This document shows, piece after piece, positions 50,793-61,800 of a stretch of 64,000 bases of DNA. Under the pieces are notes generated by a model, which worked only from the letters and a program-made list of their open reading frames with translations, had not been told where the DNA came from and ran no database searches. Positions within the stretch are counted from its first letter, which is position 1, and the number at the start of each line of letters is the position of its first letter. Both the position numbers and the translations under genes were made by a program. The stretch comes from Parvularcula sp. BBD 1991-13 (GTDB lineage Bacteria > Pseudomonadota > Alphaproteobacteria > Caulobacterales > Parvularculaceae): the NCBI GenBank assembly GCA_001657385.1, contig LYSZ01000007.1:62001-126000 (forward strand). The letters run 5' to 3'.

Positions 50793-52803
50793 CCGTAACT
50801 TCAACGCCAAATTGCGACGGCTCGCTCGGATTGGCGCATCCCGCGCGCTGGCGGTTCTTGGCTTGATCCTGATTGCGGCAACGATCACGGGCCGCCAAAC
50901 TGCTGCGGCGTCGTCACCGTCGCCCGAACAACGTGCTGCCGATGCGGTTGAGGCGGCGAATTCAAGCTGGGGTTCGCCCGAAGCGATTGAAGAGAACTTC
51001 TCGTCTCCTCTCAATGGGGCCGGATCATTTCAAACATTTGACGGCGCTAATTCCTTTGCCCAACCGATCGCCTGCGTCAGCTCTGACGCCTTTCTTGAGG
51101 TTTTTTATGCGCCTGGGTCGGGCGGTGATCTCGATCCCGTCATTGTTTCGCAAGACACTGATTTCGACGGCGTCATGGAGACAACGCAAACCCTCCCGGC
51201 GCCCGTGTCCGGCGTTTGTGCAAATGGCGTCATCTCTTGCGATGCTGGAACGTGGAACAACTGCCAACCACAATCATGGACAACCGACGCCGCCAATCGA
51301 CTTGCATTAACGCCTGTCGCGCTCGAACAACTCGGCGGTTGCTACTGCGTCAACTCAAGTTGCGGCGCCGGCCTATCGATCCTGAATGAGAAATACATCC
51401 TCGCGGACCTTTCCGGCGGTATGGCTGGGGCCCTTTCCGCGGCGGACCCGCGTTTTGCTGTTTCGACCGTTGGGCGCGCGCCATTCCAGATTAGTCTTTC
51501 CGGCCAGTCGACGACGCAATGTCAGACCCCCCCGGCATTGCCTCAAACTGCGTACAATTCGAACCCCGCTCAAATCGCTCTTGACGCGTCTGCAATGTCT
51601 GCGACCGATCCGGTTTTTTCCAAAGTGACCTCTCTGCCGGCCGGGACCTCTGTAACGACTTTGGATCATGCGTGTTCGATTGAGAAGCTGGCCAGCACCG
51701 TCGACCTCATCACTGACGTGGTGAAGATCTCGGGATCGGGAGAACACTCGATTTCTGTGGTCAGCCCAACAGAATTGGTTCTAACCCTCGGACGGCAAGG
51801 GAACAATTATCTAAACGGAAACTGCAGCGCCGGGTACATTGACAACTATACGATTCATGTGACCAATCCGGCGGCGCTGGTGAGCGTTGTCATTGAAAAC
51901 GGCCGCGTTGACGATGACGCGCAGCTTCATATCGACGGCTCGAATCTCGTTTTCGCGAGGCGTTCAAACTTCACAAACTATTCTGGACGGCGCCCGGGCG
52001 GTTGTGGAGGAAACAGAAACGATTCGTTTGTCGTCAATCAGGACATTACCCATCATTTTGCTGATGGAGCGCCGCATGACTTGCGCCTACGATCTGTCGT
52101 AAGCGGTAGGGGCGAACGGTTCTTAAACATACGTTTTAAAACTCAGTGCACTGTCGAGCGTTCAATCGTTGACAGTTGCGCCAGCTATGCCAGCGAGCGG
52201 TCCTGTCAATTGTATGCCGAGGACGTCGATGGCGTCCAAACATATCAAAACGGCGCCGCGACGGGTTTGACGCCGATCCCGTCAACGCGAACGATTGGAG
52301 TTTCGCCTTGTACTTTCGATGTGACCGAACCGTGGTGGCGCCGCGACCGGATTTATCGCTGCACGGCGCTGGGCTCGGGCTCGGCCCTTCCAACCCCTGA
52401 TTTAGAGCGTGTCCGCTTTATCTATGAGAATTCCACGGCGAGCACCTGGCAGGACCGATATGTCGACGCCGATGGAAACACAATATCCGCCTCGGGGCAG
52501 CTCACGCTTCCGGAGCCGGTGTCCATCGGTGATTGCGAATTGATGTGCAAGACGACGCGTTCTTACCAAAATGCGCACGTCACGGAAACCGGCACGGCGG
52601 GCGATCTACAGGAAAACCGTATCGATACAGAGTTTGCTTTTCATGCGTGCTCTGCGGGTGTCTGCCCTGTGGGTCCCGGTGAAACCGTTGTTCAAGACTG
52701 TGGGTGCTTGAATTCTTTTCCGGAGGCAATGGTCATGATGCAGGCAACCCGTCTCGGCGCAAGGGATATGATATGTACGACCGATACGCCCGTTCCTTTC
52801 TAG
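50779..52803 (+). CDS. traN: TraN-like protein, N-terminal part
   Basis: Cys-rich secreted protein ending CPVGPGETVVQDCGCLNSFPEAMVMMQATRLGARDMICTTDTPVPF, a TraN central motif; GTG start. Confidence 0.83.
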   Translation: MSGRNRNFNAKLRRLARIGASRALAVLGLILIAATITGRQTAAASSPSPEQRAADAVEAANSSWGSPEAIEENFSSPLNGAGSFQTFDGANSFAQPIACVSSDAFLEVFYAPGSGGDLDPVIVSQDTDFDGVMETTQTLPAPVSGVCANGVISCDAGTWNNCQPQSWTTDAANRLALTPVALEQLGGCYCVNSSCGAGLSILNEKYILADLSGGMAGALSAADPRFAVSTVGRAPFQISLSGQSTTQCQTPPALPQTAYNSNPAQIALDASAMSATDPVFSKVTSLPAGTSVTTLDHACSIEKLASTVDLITDVVKISGSGEHSISVVSPTELVLTLGRQGNNYLNGNCSAGYIDNYTIHVTNPAALVSVVIENGRVDDDAQLHIDGSNLVFARRSNFTNYSGRRPGGCGGNRNDSFVVNQDITHHFADGAPHDLRLRSVVSGRGERFLNIRFKTQCTVERSIVDSCASYASERSCQLYAEDVDGVQTYQNGAATGLTPIPSTRTIGVSPCTFDVTEPWWRRDRIYRCTALGSGSALPTPDLERVRFIYENSTASTWQDRYVDADGNTISASGQLTLPEPVSIGDCELMCKTTRSYQNAHVTETGTAGDLQENRIDTEFAFHACSAGVCPVGPGETVVQDCGCLNSFPEAMVMMQATRLGARDMICTTDTPVPF

Positions 52804-53984
52804 GCGCGCTGATCTTGTCCGTCGTCTCTGCGACGATCGCATCGGCGCAGCTGATGTGCGCCGTCGATTCCAACGGGGATGGCGATGTCGACGACGTTGC
52901 AGAAACCGCGACTTGCTCTCATCCGACTCTGTGCCCTCTCTCGGCGTTAGCGTGTACGTTGACTGCTCCGTCATATGAATGCCCCGCGCCGGGCGCTGCT
53001 AAAAACACTTGTACGGCGACGGGCGGGTTTTGCGAATACCCCAATCCCAGCGATCCTGTCGACACCATAGCAATGGCTTGTGTTCCGTCTGCGGCGCCGG
53101 CCGTTCCGACCTGTCCGCTCGGTGGAGGACGCCCGTGCGTCCCAGACGGCGCCGGCGGTTATTCTTGTTCTTCGAGCGGGTGCGTCGATGTGAGCGCCGC
53201 CGGGGGCGTCCTCGATGAGTCTCGCCCGCGAGCGCATGTTGTCGATGACGGCGCGCGTGATGCGAGCGGCGTTTGCCTCGACCAAATGCGAATATTCTCC
53301 GGATTTGCATTGGATTGCCGCCCGCCCGGCGCGCAAACGCTGTTTTCAAACTGTTGCAAGAACCGGGGAAAAATCATCACTGACGACGGCGGCGGCGGGT
53401 TAGGCGCCGCGGGTACGATCACGGGCTTTACGGCGGTTTTTTCCGGCATGTCCGCTGCTTATTCCGCCTTCTCCGCCGGGGCGTCCGCATCGGCGGCGGC
53501 CGGCGCCGGCGCAAGCTCCATTGTTTCGTTTTTTAGCCCGGTTTCTCTCGCCGGCGCCGCCCTGATCGGTCTGATGGTCGAGTTCCTAAATCTCGGCTGT
53601 GACGCTCAAGATATGGAAACCGGCGTCTTGCGCGGTTCTGGCATGTGTCGCGAGATCGGCGAATACTGCGCGGTCCGACTCCCGCTTCTTGGGTGTATAC
53701 AGAAGAAACGCGCGCATTGCTGTTTCAATTCAAAACTCGCGCGCATCATCCAGGAGCAGGGGCGGCCGCAACTCGCGGCGTTTGTCAGCCAACCGAGTCT
53801 ATGGGGCGAGCCGACGGCGCCACAATGTCGAGGCTTCACGCCTGAAGAGTTTCAGGCGCTCGATTTCTCGGCCATGGACCTCAGCGAATACTTCGATGCG
53901 CTCGCTCTGTCGAGCGACACACAAATGCAATCAATTGTTCAGGATGCGGTCGATGAGTTTACGACGACAAATTCAGTTAATTAG
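52773..53984 (+). CDS. TraN-like protein, C-terminal part with own signal peptide
   Basis: Signal MYDRYARSFLGALILSVVSATIASAQ; TraN C-terminal motifs NCCKNRGKI, GSGMCREIGEYCAVRLPLLGCIQKKRAHCCFNSKLARIIQEQGRPQL. Confidence 0.83.
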   Translation: MYDRYARSFLGALILSVVSATIASAQLMCAVDSNGDGDVDDVAETATCSHPTLCPLSALACTLTAPSYECPAPGAAKNTCTATGGFCEYPNPSDPVDTIAMACVPSAAPAVPTCPLGGGRPCVPDGAGGYSCSSSGCVDVSAAGGVLDESRPRAHVVDDGARDASGVCLDQMRIFSGFALDCRPPGAQTLFSNCCKNRGKIITDDGGGGLGAAGTITGFTAVFSGMSAAYSAFSAGASASAAAGAGASSIVSFFSPVSLAGAALIGLMVEFLNLGCDAQDMETGVLRGSGMCREIGEYCAVRLPLLGCIQKKRAHCCFNSKLARIIQEQGRPQLAAFVSQPSLWGEPTAPQCRGFTPEEFQALDFSAMDLSEYFDALALSSDTQMQSIVQDAVDEFTTTNSVN

Positions 53985-54756
53985 CGCCCTCGCGATCGGC
54001 ATGGTTTCGCCGGCCTGGTCAGAAGACCCTCCGGTCGAGGAAGCGCATTCGAAAGACGTTTCCGTTTCGACAAAGGACGATTTGCGGGAGCGAGCGGTCG
54101 CCGCGGCAAAGGCTAATCAAGACGCGGAATCGGCCGATCCGGAAATCACGTTGAGAGCAGAGGAAGCCGCGGGCGCGGTTCACTCTGAAGGATTTCGCGC
54201 CCTCATGAACGAAATGAGTGCGAACGTTCTTCAGACTCTTGGCGTGGAGGACGAGGCGAACAAGGCGCTTTTTGATCGACATGAACAATTGCAGTGGGTC
54301 GCGCCACTATCACCAATAGTGTTCGTCTCGTCCTCAATCCCTCTAACCACCCTGCGTGCATATGCGGCTCAGGCCGAAAAAATCGACGCTGTCCTTGTGA
54401 TCCGCGGGGGCGTTGGCGGTCTGAAAAGCATGGGACCGACAGTCGACTTCATCATGGACGTTTTACGGGTGGACAGCCAATGCAACGGGGTTGACTGCGA
54501 CATGCTCGAGGTCAGCGTTCTCATCGATCCGATCCTGTTCAATCAGGCTGGCATCGACCGGGTCCCAGCTGTTGCTGTGGTTCATGAAGATCCGTTTATC
54601 TCTTATTGCGAGCGAAAGACGGCGAACGCCCGGGCGGATCCATGGGTCCTCACATACGGGGACGCATCTCTCTCAGCGCATTTGGATGAGCTTCGCCGAC
54701 TAGGACAGCTTTCTATTCAAGAGTTTCGTGAATTCGAAAGGCGGCTCGCTGGATGA
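53953..54756 (+). CDS. trbC: Type-F conjugative pilus assembly protein TrbC
   Basis: Signal peptide from ATG 53953; PIVFVSSSIPLTTLRAYAAQAEKIDAVLVIRGG...IDPILFNQAGIDRVPAVAVV. Confidence 0.85.
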   Translation: MSLRRQIQLISALAIGMVSPAWSEDPPVEEAHSKDVSVSTKDDLRERAVAAAKANQDAESADPEITLRAEEAAGAVHSEGFRALMNEMSANVLQTLGVEDEANKALFDRHEQLQWVAPLSPIVFVSSSIPLTTLRAYAAQAEKIDAVLVIRGGVGGLKSMGPTVDFIMDVLRVDSQCNGVDCDMLEVSVLIDPILFNQAGIDRVPAVAVVHEDPFISYCERKTANARADPWVLTYGDASLSAHLDELRRLGQLSIQEFREFERRLAG

Positions 54757-55262
54757 CCCATTCTCTGCGGCGCATACTCCTTGGGCGTTCTATTGACAAT
54801 CAAACAGCGGTGAAGCGTTTGGTCTTGGGTTTTCTCGTCATCGCGGCGTTTTATTTTCCATGTCGCGCCGCACTTAGCCTGTTGGTTCTAAATCCGACCG
54901 ACAGCATCGGCTCGCACCTGATGCTGAAAACACCATGGTCTGAGGTCGCGCCCGGCGATCTTGTATTTGTACCGGTGAACCATCCCCTCGTTCCAGAAAA
55001 CTCCCTATCGAAGTACGCTCTGTGTTGGTCGGGCGACCATCTGAAGTTCGTGGATGGCGCCTTCTACTGCAACGGTTTCCGGCTCAATTCCGTCAAGCCG
55101 TTCACCAAGCAGGGCGAGCCATTAACCCCATTTCATTGGACGGAAGCCGTTATTCCCGAGGGATTGATTTTCATCGGGTCGTCTCACCCTGATGGCTTTG
55201 ACAGCCGGTACATCGGGTTGATCCCTGTCGAGAACGCGACCCGCTTGGAGCATTTGCTATGA
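54753..55262 (+). CDS. S26-family signal peptidase-like conjugation protein (TraF/TrhF type)
   Basis: NPTDSIGSHLMLKTPWSEVAPGDLVFV...GLIFIGSSHPDGFDSRYIGLIPV. Confidence 0.78.
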   Translation: MTHSLRRILLGRSIDNQTAVKRLVLGFLVIAAFYFPCRAALSLLVLNPTDSIGSHLMLKTPWSEVAPGDLVFVPVNHPLVPENSLSKYALCWSGDHLKFVDGAFYCNGFRLNSVKPFTKQGEPLTPFHWTEAVIPEGLIFIGSSHPDGFDSRYIGLIPVENATRLEHLL

Positions 55263-56062
55263 AGCTCGCGACATTGGTCACCATCGGGTTCGTGATGCCG
55301 TTCGCCGTAATGGCGAGCCCCGAACGGAACGACGCGAAGTCCGGTTACTGGTTTTATCTTGAAGCGGAGAAAGAAGAAGAGGCTATTGAGCTTCCACCTG
55401 CTCCGTATATTCCTCGCGGTCGCGCCCTGGAGGCGCTAAAACCGAGCGAAATCCAAGAGTTGATCAATGACCAACTCGACTATGCGCTGGTTTCGCAAAC
55501 AACGGAGGCCGTGGCTGACTATCATCGACTGATTGATCTGTCGCGGCGCCGGGCACGCGGATTCGCGGCGTTAACGAATATCGTTCTTCTGGAAAATCCA
55601 GGGCTTAATCCGCGCTCGGCTTATCCGGTGACGAACGCCGGCCGTGATGAACTCACGCGTACGAGAGAAAGGGAGCGCACGCGTCGTTTGCACAAAGAGC
55701 GACAGGAATTCGCCTTGATAATGTTCTCTTCGAAAAACTGTACGTTTTGCACGTCACAGTGGAACGTATTACAGCTATTTGCTGAACGAACGGGATGGAT
55801 TGTCAACAAGACGGATATTCATCTCGAGCCCGATAAGGCAGGGCGCTTTGGCGTAGAAGGCACGCCACGAACGATCATGATACGGCGCAATACGAACCAA
55901 TGGTTCACGGTCGCCGTTGGATCGGAATCGTACCCTGTTATTGCTGACAATGCGTATCGGGGCATTCGGCTTTTAAAGGGCGAGATAACCAATCAGCAGT
56001 TTTTCAATAGCGAGGGGGACGACGGAGGATTTTTCGATCCAACTTCTCGAGGTTTGAAATGA
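55259..56062 (+). CDS. traF: Conjugal transfer protein TraF (thioredoxin-like)
   Basis: FALIMFSSKNCTFCTSQWNVLQLFAERTGW...VEGTPRTIMI; signal peptide; synteny. Confidence 0.85.
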   Translation: MKLATLVTIGFVMPFAVMASPERNDAKSGYWFYLEAEKEEEAIELPPAPYIPRGRALEALKPSEIQELINDQLDYALVSQTTEAVADYHRLIDLSRRRARGFAALTNIVLLENPGLNPRSAYPVTNAGRDELTRTRERERTRRLHKERQEFALIMFSSKNCTFCTSQWNVLQLFAERTGWIVNKTDIHLEPDKAGRFGVEGTPRTIMIRRNTNQWFTVAVGSESYPVIADNAYRGIRLLKGEITNQQFFNSEGDDGGFFDPTSRGLK

Positions 56063-56496
56063 CCGAAGCATTTGTTCAATCCAGTCACGCCGGTATCGAG
56101 ATTTCCGATGCGACGCCGGATCCGTTGAGGTATCGATGTTTGGCGGCAAACGCCTCTCCCGCCTTAAAAACGGTCGTTCGTCGGGTGTGCGCTGAGTATG
56201 GGGTTCATTCAAATGATCTCTTCAGTCGTCAGCAGTCGCAAAGAATCGTCCGGCCAAGACATGCATTGATCGCTATTCTGCGGAGCAGAGGTTCGTCGCA
56301 TCCCGAGATCGGGCGCCTTGTGGGCCGTGATCACACAACGACGATCGCCTCATTCCGGCGGGGAGGCGCCCTTTGGGAGCATGACAAGAAGTGGCGGGAG
56401 CGGTTCGATCGATGCGTGTCGCAACTCGCCGACGAAGGGGTAATGACAAACAACCCGTTCCTGTCGGGAAAGGGGGGTGATCCAGATGATGCCTGA
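56059..56496 (+). CDS. Stand-alone DnaA domain IV-like DNA-binding protein
   Basis: VVRRVCAEYGVHSNDLFSRQQSQRIVRPRHALIAILRSRGSSHPEIGRLVGRDHTTTIASFRR (DnaA C-terminal signature, no AAA+ domain). Confidence 0.82.
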   Translation: MTEAFVQSSHAGIEISDATPDPLRYRCLAANASPALKTVVRRVCAEYGVHSNDLFSRQQSQRIVRPRHALIAILRSRGSSHPEIGRLVGRDHTTTIASFRRGGALWEHDKKWRERFDRCVSQLADEGVMTNNPFLSGKGGDPDDA

Positions 56497-57445
56497 CACT
56501 TGTCTTAGGATGGGCGTCGCTGGTTTCGGACCACTGGCGTTTCCGGCGCTGCGCGCCAGCGTCAAAGAAGTTTGTGGTCGGAACCTTCGTTTGCGCATGC
56601 AAAAAATGTTCGCTGAATTCCTCCGTTCGCTACGTTGGGACGGTTCGAGGGGTGCGATCCGGGGAGCTAGTCTAATTCTGCTTACTGGCGCAATGGTCGT
56701 TTCGCTGGCGGGTTCTCTCCCGAGAGGCGCCGGTGCCCCCATGGTGATCCCGGCCGAGCCCGGAATGACGCCGACGACGTATAGCCTCCCATCTCATACC
56801 GCGATTTTTGCAGTTTTCGCGCAAGCCTATGCAGCCGCCGACGGCGCTCGTCGTGCTTCTCAGGACGATATCCGCGATCGTGCCTATTCTCGATCTGAGC
56901 TGAAGGCGATGGCGAAAAACATAGCGGTAGAAGAGAATATCGAACCCGCCGTGTTCAACGCCCTTGTGATCGCCGAGAGCGATTATGATGTAAACGCGAC
57001 GTCGCCGAAGGGCGCGATGTCGTTAACGCAGTTGATGCCGGCGACAGCTGCTGAACTCGGCCTCACGCCGGACGAATATTATCATCCGGTCTCCAATCTT
57101 CGCGGCGGCGCCCGCTACTTTAGGATGATGCTCGATGCGACGGGTGATGTCGGCGAAGCGCTTGCAGCCTACAACGCGGGGCTCGCGCGGACGAGAAAGC
57201 GTTCGCCGAACGACTGGCCGGCGGAAACCCGGAACTACGTCGCAAAGGTGCTTCGAATTTCCGGCGCGCCGAGCAGGGTGTCATTCGCCGATATCGCACC
57301 GTCGCCCAGCGCGGCGTTCATCGGCGCAATCGTATCGATGGATGCTGTTCCGGATTCAATCGATCATCGCGAAGCGCCGAGCGCTCGACCTGGACCATCA
57401 CTCAAAGAGCAATTTCACCTTCAAGAGAACGGAGAAAGGGTATGA
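56477..57445 (+). CDS. Lytic transglycosylase (SLT domain)
   Basis: FNALVIAESDYDVNATSPKGAMSLTQLMPATAAELGL...NLRGGARYFRMMLDATGDVGEALAAYNAG. Confidence 0.93.
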   Translation: MIQMMPDTCLRMGVAGFGPLAFPALRASVKEVCGRNLRLRMQKMFAEFLRSLRWDGSRGAIRGASLILLTGAMVVSLAGSLPRGAGAPMVIPAEPGMTPTTYSLPSHTAIFAVFAQAYAAADGARRASQDDIRDRAYSRSELKAMAKNIAVEENIEPAVFNALVIAESDYDVNATSPKGAMSLTQLMPATAAELGLTPDEYYHPVSNLRGGARYFRMMLDATGDVGEALAAYNAGLARTRKRSPNDWPAETRNYVAKVLRISGAPSRVSFADIAPSPSAAFIGAIVSMDAVPDSIDHREAPSARPGPSLKEQFHLQENGERV

Positions 57446-58836
57446 GAAAGGCTTGCGCCACGGTTGCCTTCATTCCGTGTTTTGTCTTTGCGACATCTGT
57501 TGCGGCGTCCGACTGGACCCATGATTGGTTTGATGCAGTCACTGTTTCCGGCCCTTCCTCGTTTGAGGGGCAAAAAAGGGGATACCTTTCGGGTGGGCAA
57601 ATCTCCGCGCGTTACGATATGTCTACGGACAATCTCTTCTCTGTGACGCTCCCTCGCGTTAAAGCGACGTGCGGAGGGATTGATCTGTTCGCAGGGGGCA
57701 TTTCGTTTCTTGACCCGGAATATCTCGTCGCGAAGCTCGAAAATATCTTGCAGGCCGCCCCGGCCATGGCTTTCAACATGGCCTTAAAAGCGCACTGTAC
57801 GCAGTGCGAAGACATCATGTCGAAACTTGAATCGATGAGCACTTATCTCAACTCTATCCAGGCGAATGACTGTCGACTTGCAGAACAGCTTGCGGGCGAG
57901 ATCTTCCAGATCGAACAGGAAATACTTGGAAAAAAGCTGGTAGAGGCTTCGGCGAACCGAGATGCGATCGACGGCACCGCGAAGAACTACAAAGAAACTC
58001 AATCAAACATTTCGGCGGCCGGCGGTCAGGTCGCGACCAATCATCGAAACGATGTCGCCAGTTGCCCGGCGCCGATCAAAGAGCTTTTTCAGAGTGGATC
58101 GGTGATTGAAAACGCGGCTCGCCGTGTTGGCATGGAGAGCGCCGCCGATATTATCCGCGCTTACGTCGGCGACATTGTGATTGATTGGCCCGCGGGTCAG
58201 CCCATTCCGAAATATGATAGAGTTACGCCCTGCGAAGCTATCGACCGATACTCGGCTATCGACTTTCTCGAAGGCACGACGAGCGAAAGGCCGGTCTCCG
58301 GGGCCTGTCAGCCGAATACGACCGTCTCCATCATTGATGACGTTCGCACCAACATGGTGAGCATCGCCGGCAAGATTGAAACCGGTACGGCGTTTACGCC
58401 CGACGAAGTCGCTTTTATCAACCAGTCCGCTCAACCTGTATATTCGATTCTTGAGACGGCTGTTTCCCGTGGAAACGTCAACGACACGATTGCCGCTTAC
58501 GAATATCCCGTGGCGAACGCCCTCGCTTACCGCGTTTTCGACGATCTCCTGCGAAATGCGGAATTCCTGATTGATAAGGCAATTTCCGACTCCCGGACCC
58601 TCGGCGTAGATCCCTCGGCGCCAGGAACGGAAGCGTGCAATCTTTCAGTCTACGCTCTTATTTTTCGCGACCTTGAAGCGATGAACGAAAGGCTCGTTGA
58701 CACGCGGCGTGTATCTCTGCGGGCATATGCGGAATCTGTTGAAACATACGCCGCGCTCGTGGAGAGCGTCGCCCATGTCGAAAACACGATGGACAAGACG
58801 CTGGAAAGCTTTGGCGATCGGATCTCGAAAGAATGA
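57442..58836 (+). CDS. traH: Conjugal transfer protein TraH
   Basis: GYLSGGQISARYDMSTDNLFSVTLPRVKATCGGIDLFAGGISFLDPEYLVAKLENILQAAPAMAFNMALKAHCTQC. Confidence 0.94.
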   Translation: MRKACATVAFIPCFVFATSVAASDWTHDWFDAVTVSGPSSFEGQKRGYLSGGQISARYDMSTDNLFSVTLPRVKATCGGIDLFAGGISFLDPEYLVAKLENILQAAPAMAFNMALKAHCTQCEDIMSKLESMSTYLNSIQANDCRLAEQLAGEIFQIEQEILGKKLVEASANRDAIDGTAKNYKETQSNISAAGGQVATNHRNDVASCPAPIKELFQSGSVIENAARRVGMESAADIIRAYVGDIVIDWPAGQPIPKYDRVTPCEAIDRYSAIDFLEGTTSERPVSGACQPNTTVSIIDDVRTNMVSIAGKIETGTAFTPDEVAFINQSAQPVYSILETAVSRGNVNDTIAAYEYPVANALAYRVFDDLLRNAEFLIDKAISDSRTLGVDPSAPGTEACNLSVYALIFRDLEAMNERLVDTRRVSLRAYAESVETYAALVESVAHVENTMDKTLESFGDRISKE

Positions 58837-58840
58837 TGAT

Positions 58841-61800
58841 GTGAGGAAACGTATTTCACTGAGCCTCGGCGCGTTCCTGGCAGGCTTTCCGACTCTCGCT
58901 GTTGCACTTGACGGAGAATACGTCACCTATGGCGGGTTTGAAGCGGTCGAAAACGCTTTTCGTTACATCGCGTTGTTTTTTTCCCATACGGAATATGGAG
59001 GACTTGCCTACACGATCACGGCTATAGGTTTCGGGCTTGGCGTTATCTCCTACTACTTCCGGAGCGGCCGCGACCCGTCACAGTTTGTTGGGCAGATGAT
59101 CGTCCTTCTGGTGGGTATCGCGGCGTTCACGGCTTTTATTCTGCCGAAAGGGAATATGAATATTTATGATCCCGTGAAGAACGCAACGACGACGGTCGCC
59201 GGCGTACCTGACGGGATCGTTCTTCTCGCGGATTTCTCGAGCAACATCCAAGAAACCGGCGTCGCGATAGCGAATGCGTCATCGCCGAGACCCTACGAGG
59301 ACACGGCAAACGGAACGATCTTTGATCTGATCCGCGCGTCGCTCGGCGCCGGCGACGCCGCTGGAAACGAATTCTTGCTGGAGTCCGCGAAGGACTATTT
59401 CGTCAAGTGTGTTCGGCCGGCGACAACGCGTGCATCGTCTGGGTTAACCATCGACGAGCTCAAAAACACCTCGACGGACCTCGTCGTCAGCTTTGCAAAG
59501 GCGGCCGATGACGCGCATTTTTCGACGGTTTTTTCGCCCGTCGATCCTGGCGGAACTACGCATACTTGTCGCGCGGCGTGGGCCATTATTCAACCTGACC
59601 TGGTCGCGGCTGCGACATATGCGGCCTATGAAGATGCGATATGTACGCGCGCCGATTTTGATGTGGCCGACCCCGCCCAGAAAGCGCGCTGTCAAGTCAT
59701 CATGGACGAGATCCCGGCCGAGCTTTTCAACCATTTAGCGGGGGATCGCTTCTCCTATATGCGCGCGTCGTTTCTAGCTTATGCGATGGAGGAAGCGTTG
59801 CGCGACATCAATCCCGAGCGCGCAATAGCCGCCGATACCAACAGACGGATCTTTGAGCAGGGCGCAGGGTTTTTCGGCGTCAGCAACGAGTACGGTCCCA
59901 CCATTAGGGCGGCTTTTTTCGGCGCGACGCTGACTATTCTTCCGATCATTCTGTTGTTTCTGGCGACGCCGTTTTTCCTGATGGTCCTGCGTTTGTTCGT
60001 AGGATTCTTTGCGTTCGGCGCGTTATGGTCGATCATTGATATCGGGCTCGCGCAAGTCGCCTATGGGATAGCGGTTGACGCTTTCGTCGACGTCACAACC
60101 GGCGCGCTTGCCTATGATGATCTATTGTTGACGCCGACATCGTCTGTAAAGGCGCTCAGTGTTTTCGGGACGATGCGTTTCATTGCGGCGTTGTTGTCGG
60201 CGCTGATCGTTGTCGCAATCTTCAGGATTAGCGGCGCCAGCTTTGCCGGGCTTACAAGTTCGCTACAAAGCGCGGCGATCGCCGCAGGCGATGGCGCCGC
60301 AAACTCGGTTATTAATCCTGTCGGTCGATTAGGAACGGCTTCTTCCAACGCTACAGCTGCGGGCCAGGGAGGCGTGCTCGGCGAATACAACGAGTCTTTT
60401 GGCGACTTTAAAGACATGAATGCCGGCGCTCTCGCCGCTGGGCTGGGACAGGTGCGCGGCGTCAACGCGACCATGGGCGCCGGTTCTTATGCCGGCGCCA
60501 AACGCGCTGATGGCTTTCGTCAAGGCGGCGCGACCGCCGGCGCTGTCGCTGCTACCGCCGAAGCCACTGGTTCGACCACGTCTGACCTTGTCGACGGTGA
60601 TTACGGCGCTCTTCAAGGCGCCGCTGGGATCGGCGCCTCAACGTCGCAAATGCAAACCTCGGGCTCATATGGATCGGCCGAAGCCAAGTGGGAGATTGCG
60701 CGCGATCTCGCTGCAAAAAACGGGACAGATGCTTACGAGGAGGCGCGCAAACTCGGCCATATGGGCGGTTACGGCGAGGTCGTGCGCGCCGCCGCCGCCG
60801 GGAGCGTTGCGCGAGCGGAAAGGGGGATGGCGCTTGAAGCAGAAGGACAGCTCGGCAGCGCAGAAGGCCGTATGGCTTCCGCGTCGCATTCCGGGGTTCC
60901 GGTTTTTGATACGGAGTTTGCATCCAGCGCGCGCGACCAGTCGTTCAGAACAGGTCAGAATGCGGAACCTTACTCGCTTCACGGGGGCGGATTTTTAGAT
61001 GAAGCTGAATTTGCGGGCGGCGTGAACACATCCCGGATGCTCGGCAACAACGAGGCCGTGCTTCTGAGCGCCCAGGCGACCGGCCAGAGTCCGTTAGGCA
61101 TTTCCGAGCGCGCTGAAGCCTTCGCTGCGGGCCAATCCCTGATACGGTCCGAAAACATGAGGCAGTTTGCGGAAGCGCACGGCATTCCAGTCGAAGACAT
61201 CCAGGGTGCGCTTGGAACCCAGATGCGCGTTGCTGCGACGCCGGCCGTCATGCAAGGGTTATCGGGCTCTCTTGATCCAAGTATCGCGGCCATGCACGAA
61301 CACCGAGGCGGCGACGGCGCGCTCATTCTCGATCTTAATCCGACCGACATGTCCATCATGAACCAGCATTATGTTGGGCAGACGAGCGCGTCGATCGATG
61401 AGACGACCGCCTATGCCGGCGGATACAACGTGCAATCGGCGCCACGGGTGAGCGGCGACAGTCTTTTCAATATGGCCTTCGGAGACAGCCGCGGCGTGCC
61501 TCAGTTCGATGACATGATCGAGCGAGCCGAGTCGAATGGCAGCATCGAGCTTGTGAGGGATTCCGTGTCGATGGCGGCTGCGCATCACCTCTCCGGCATA
61601 TCTGGAAACGAACTCTCGACAACTGAGACGGGGAGCGTTTCCGGAAATGTTTCGGCGTATGGCGACGCTTCGATCGGTACACCCGGTCCTGCGAAGTTTT
61701 TGGGATTGTCGGCGCGTGCCGGCGTCCGAGGCTCAGCAGACTCCGTCGATGCAAGGGAGGCGCGGAACACCGAGTCGTTGAACGGAAACTTCAACGCGGT

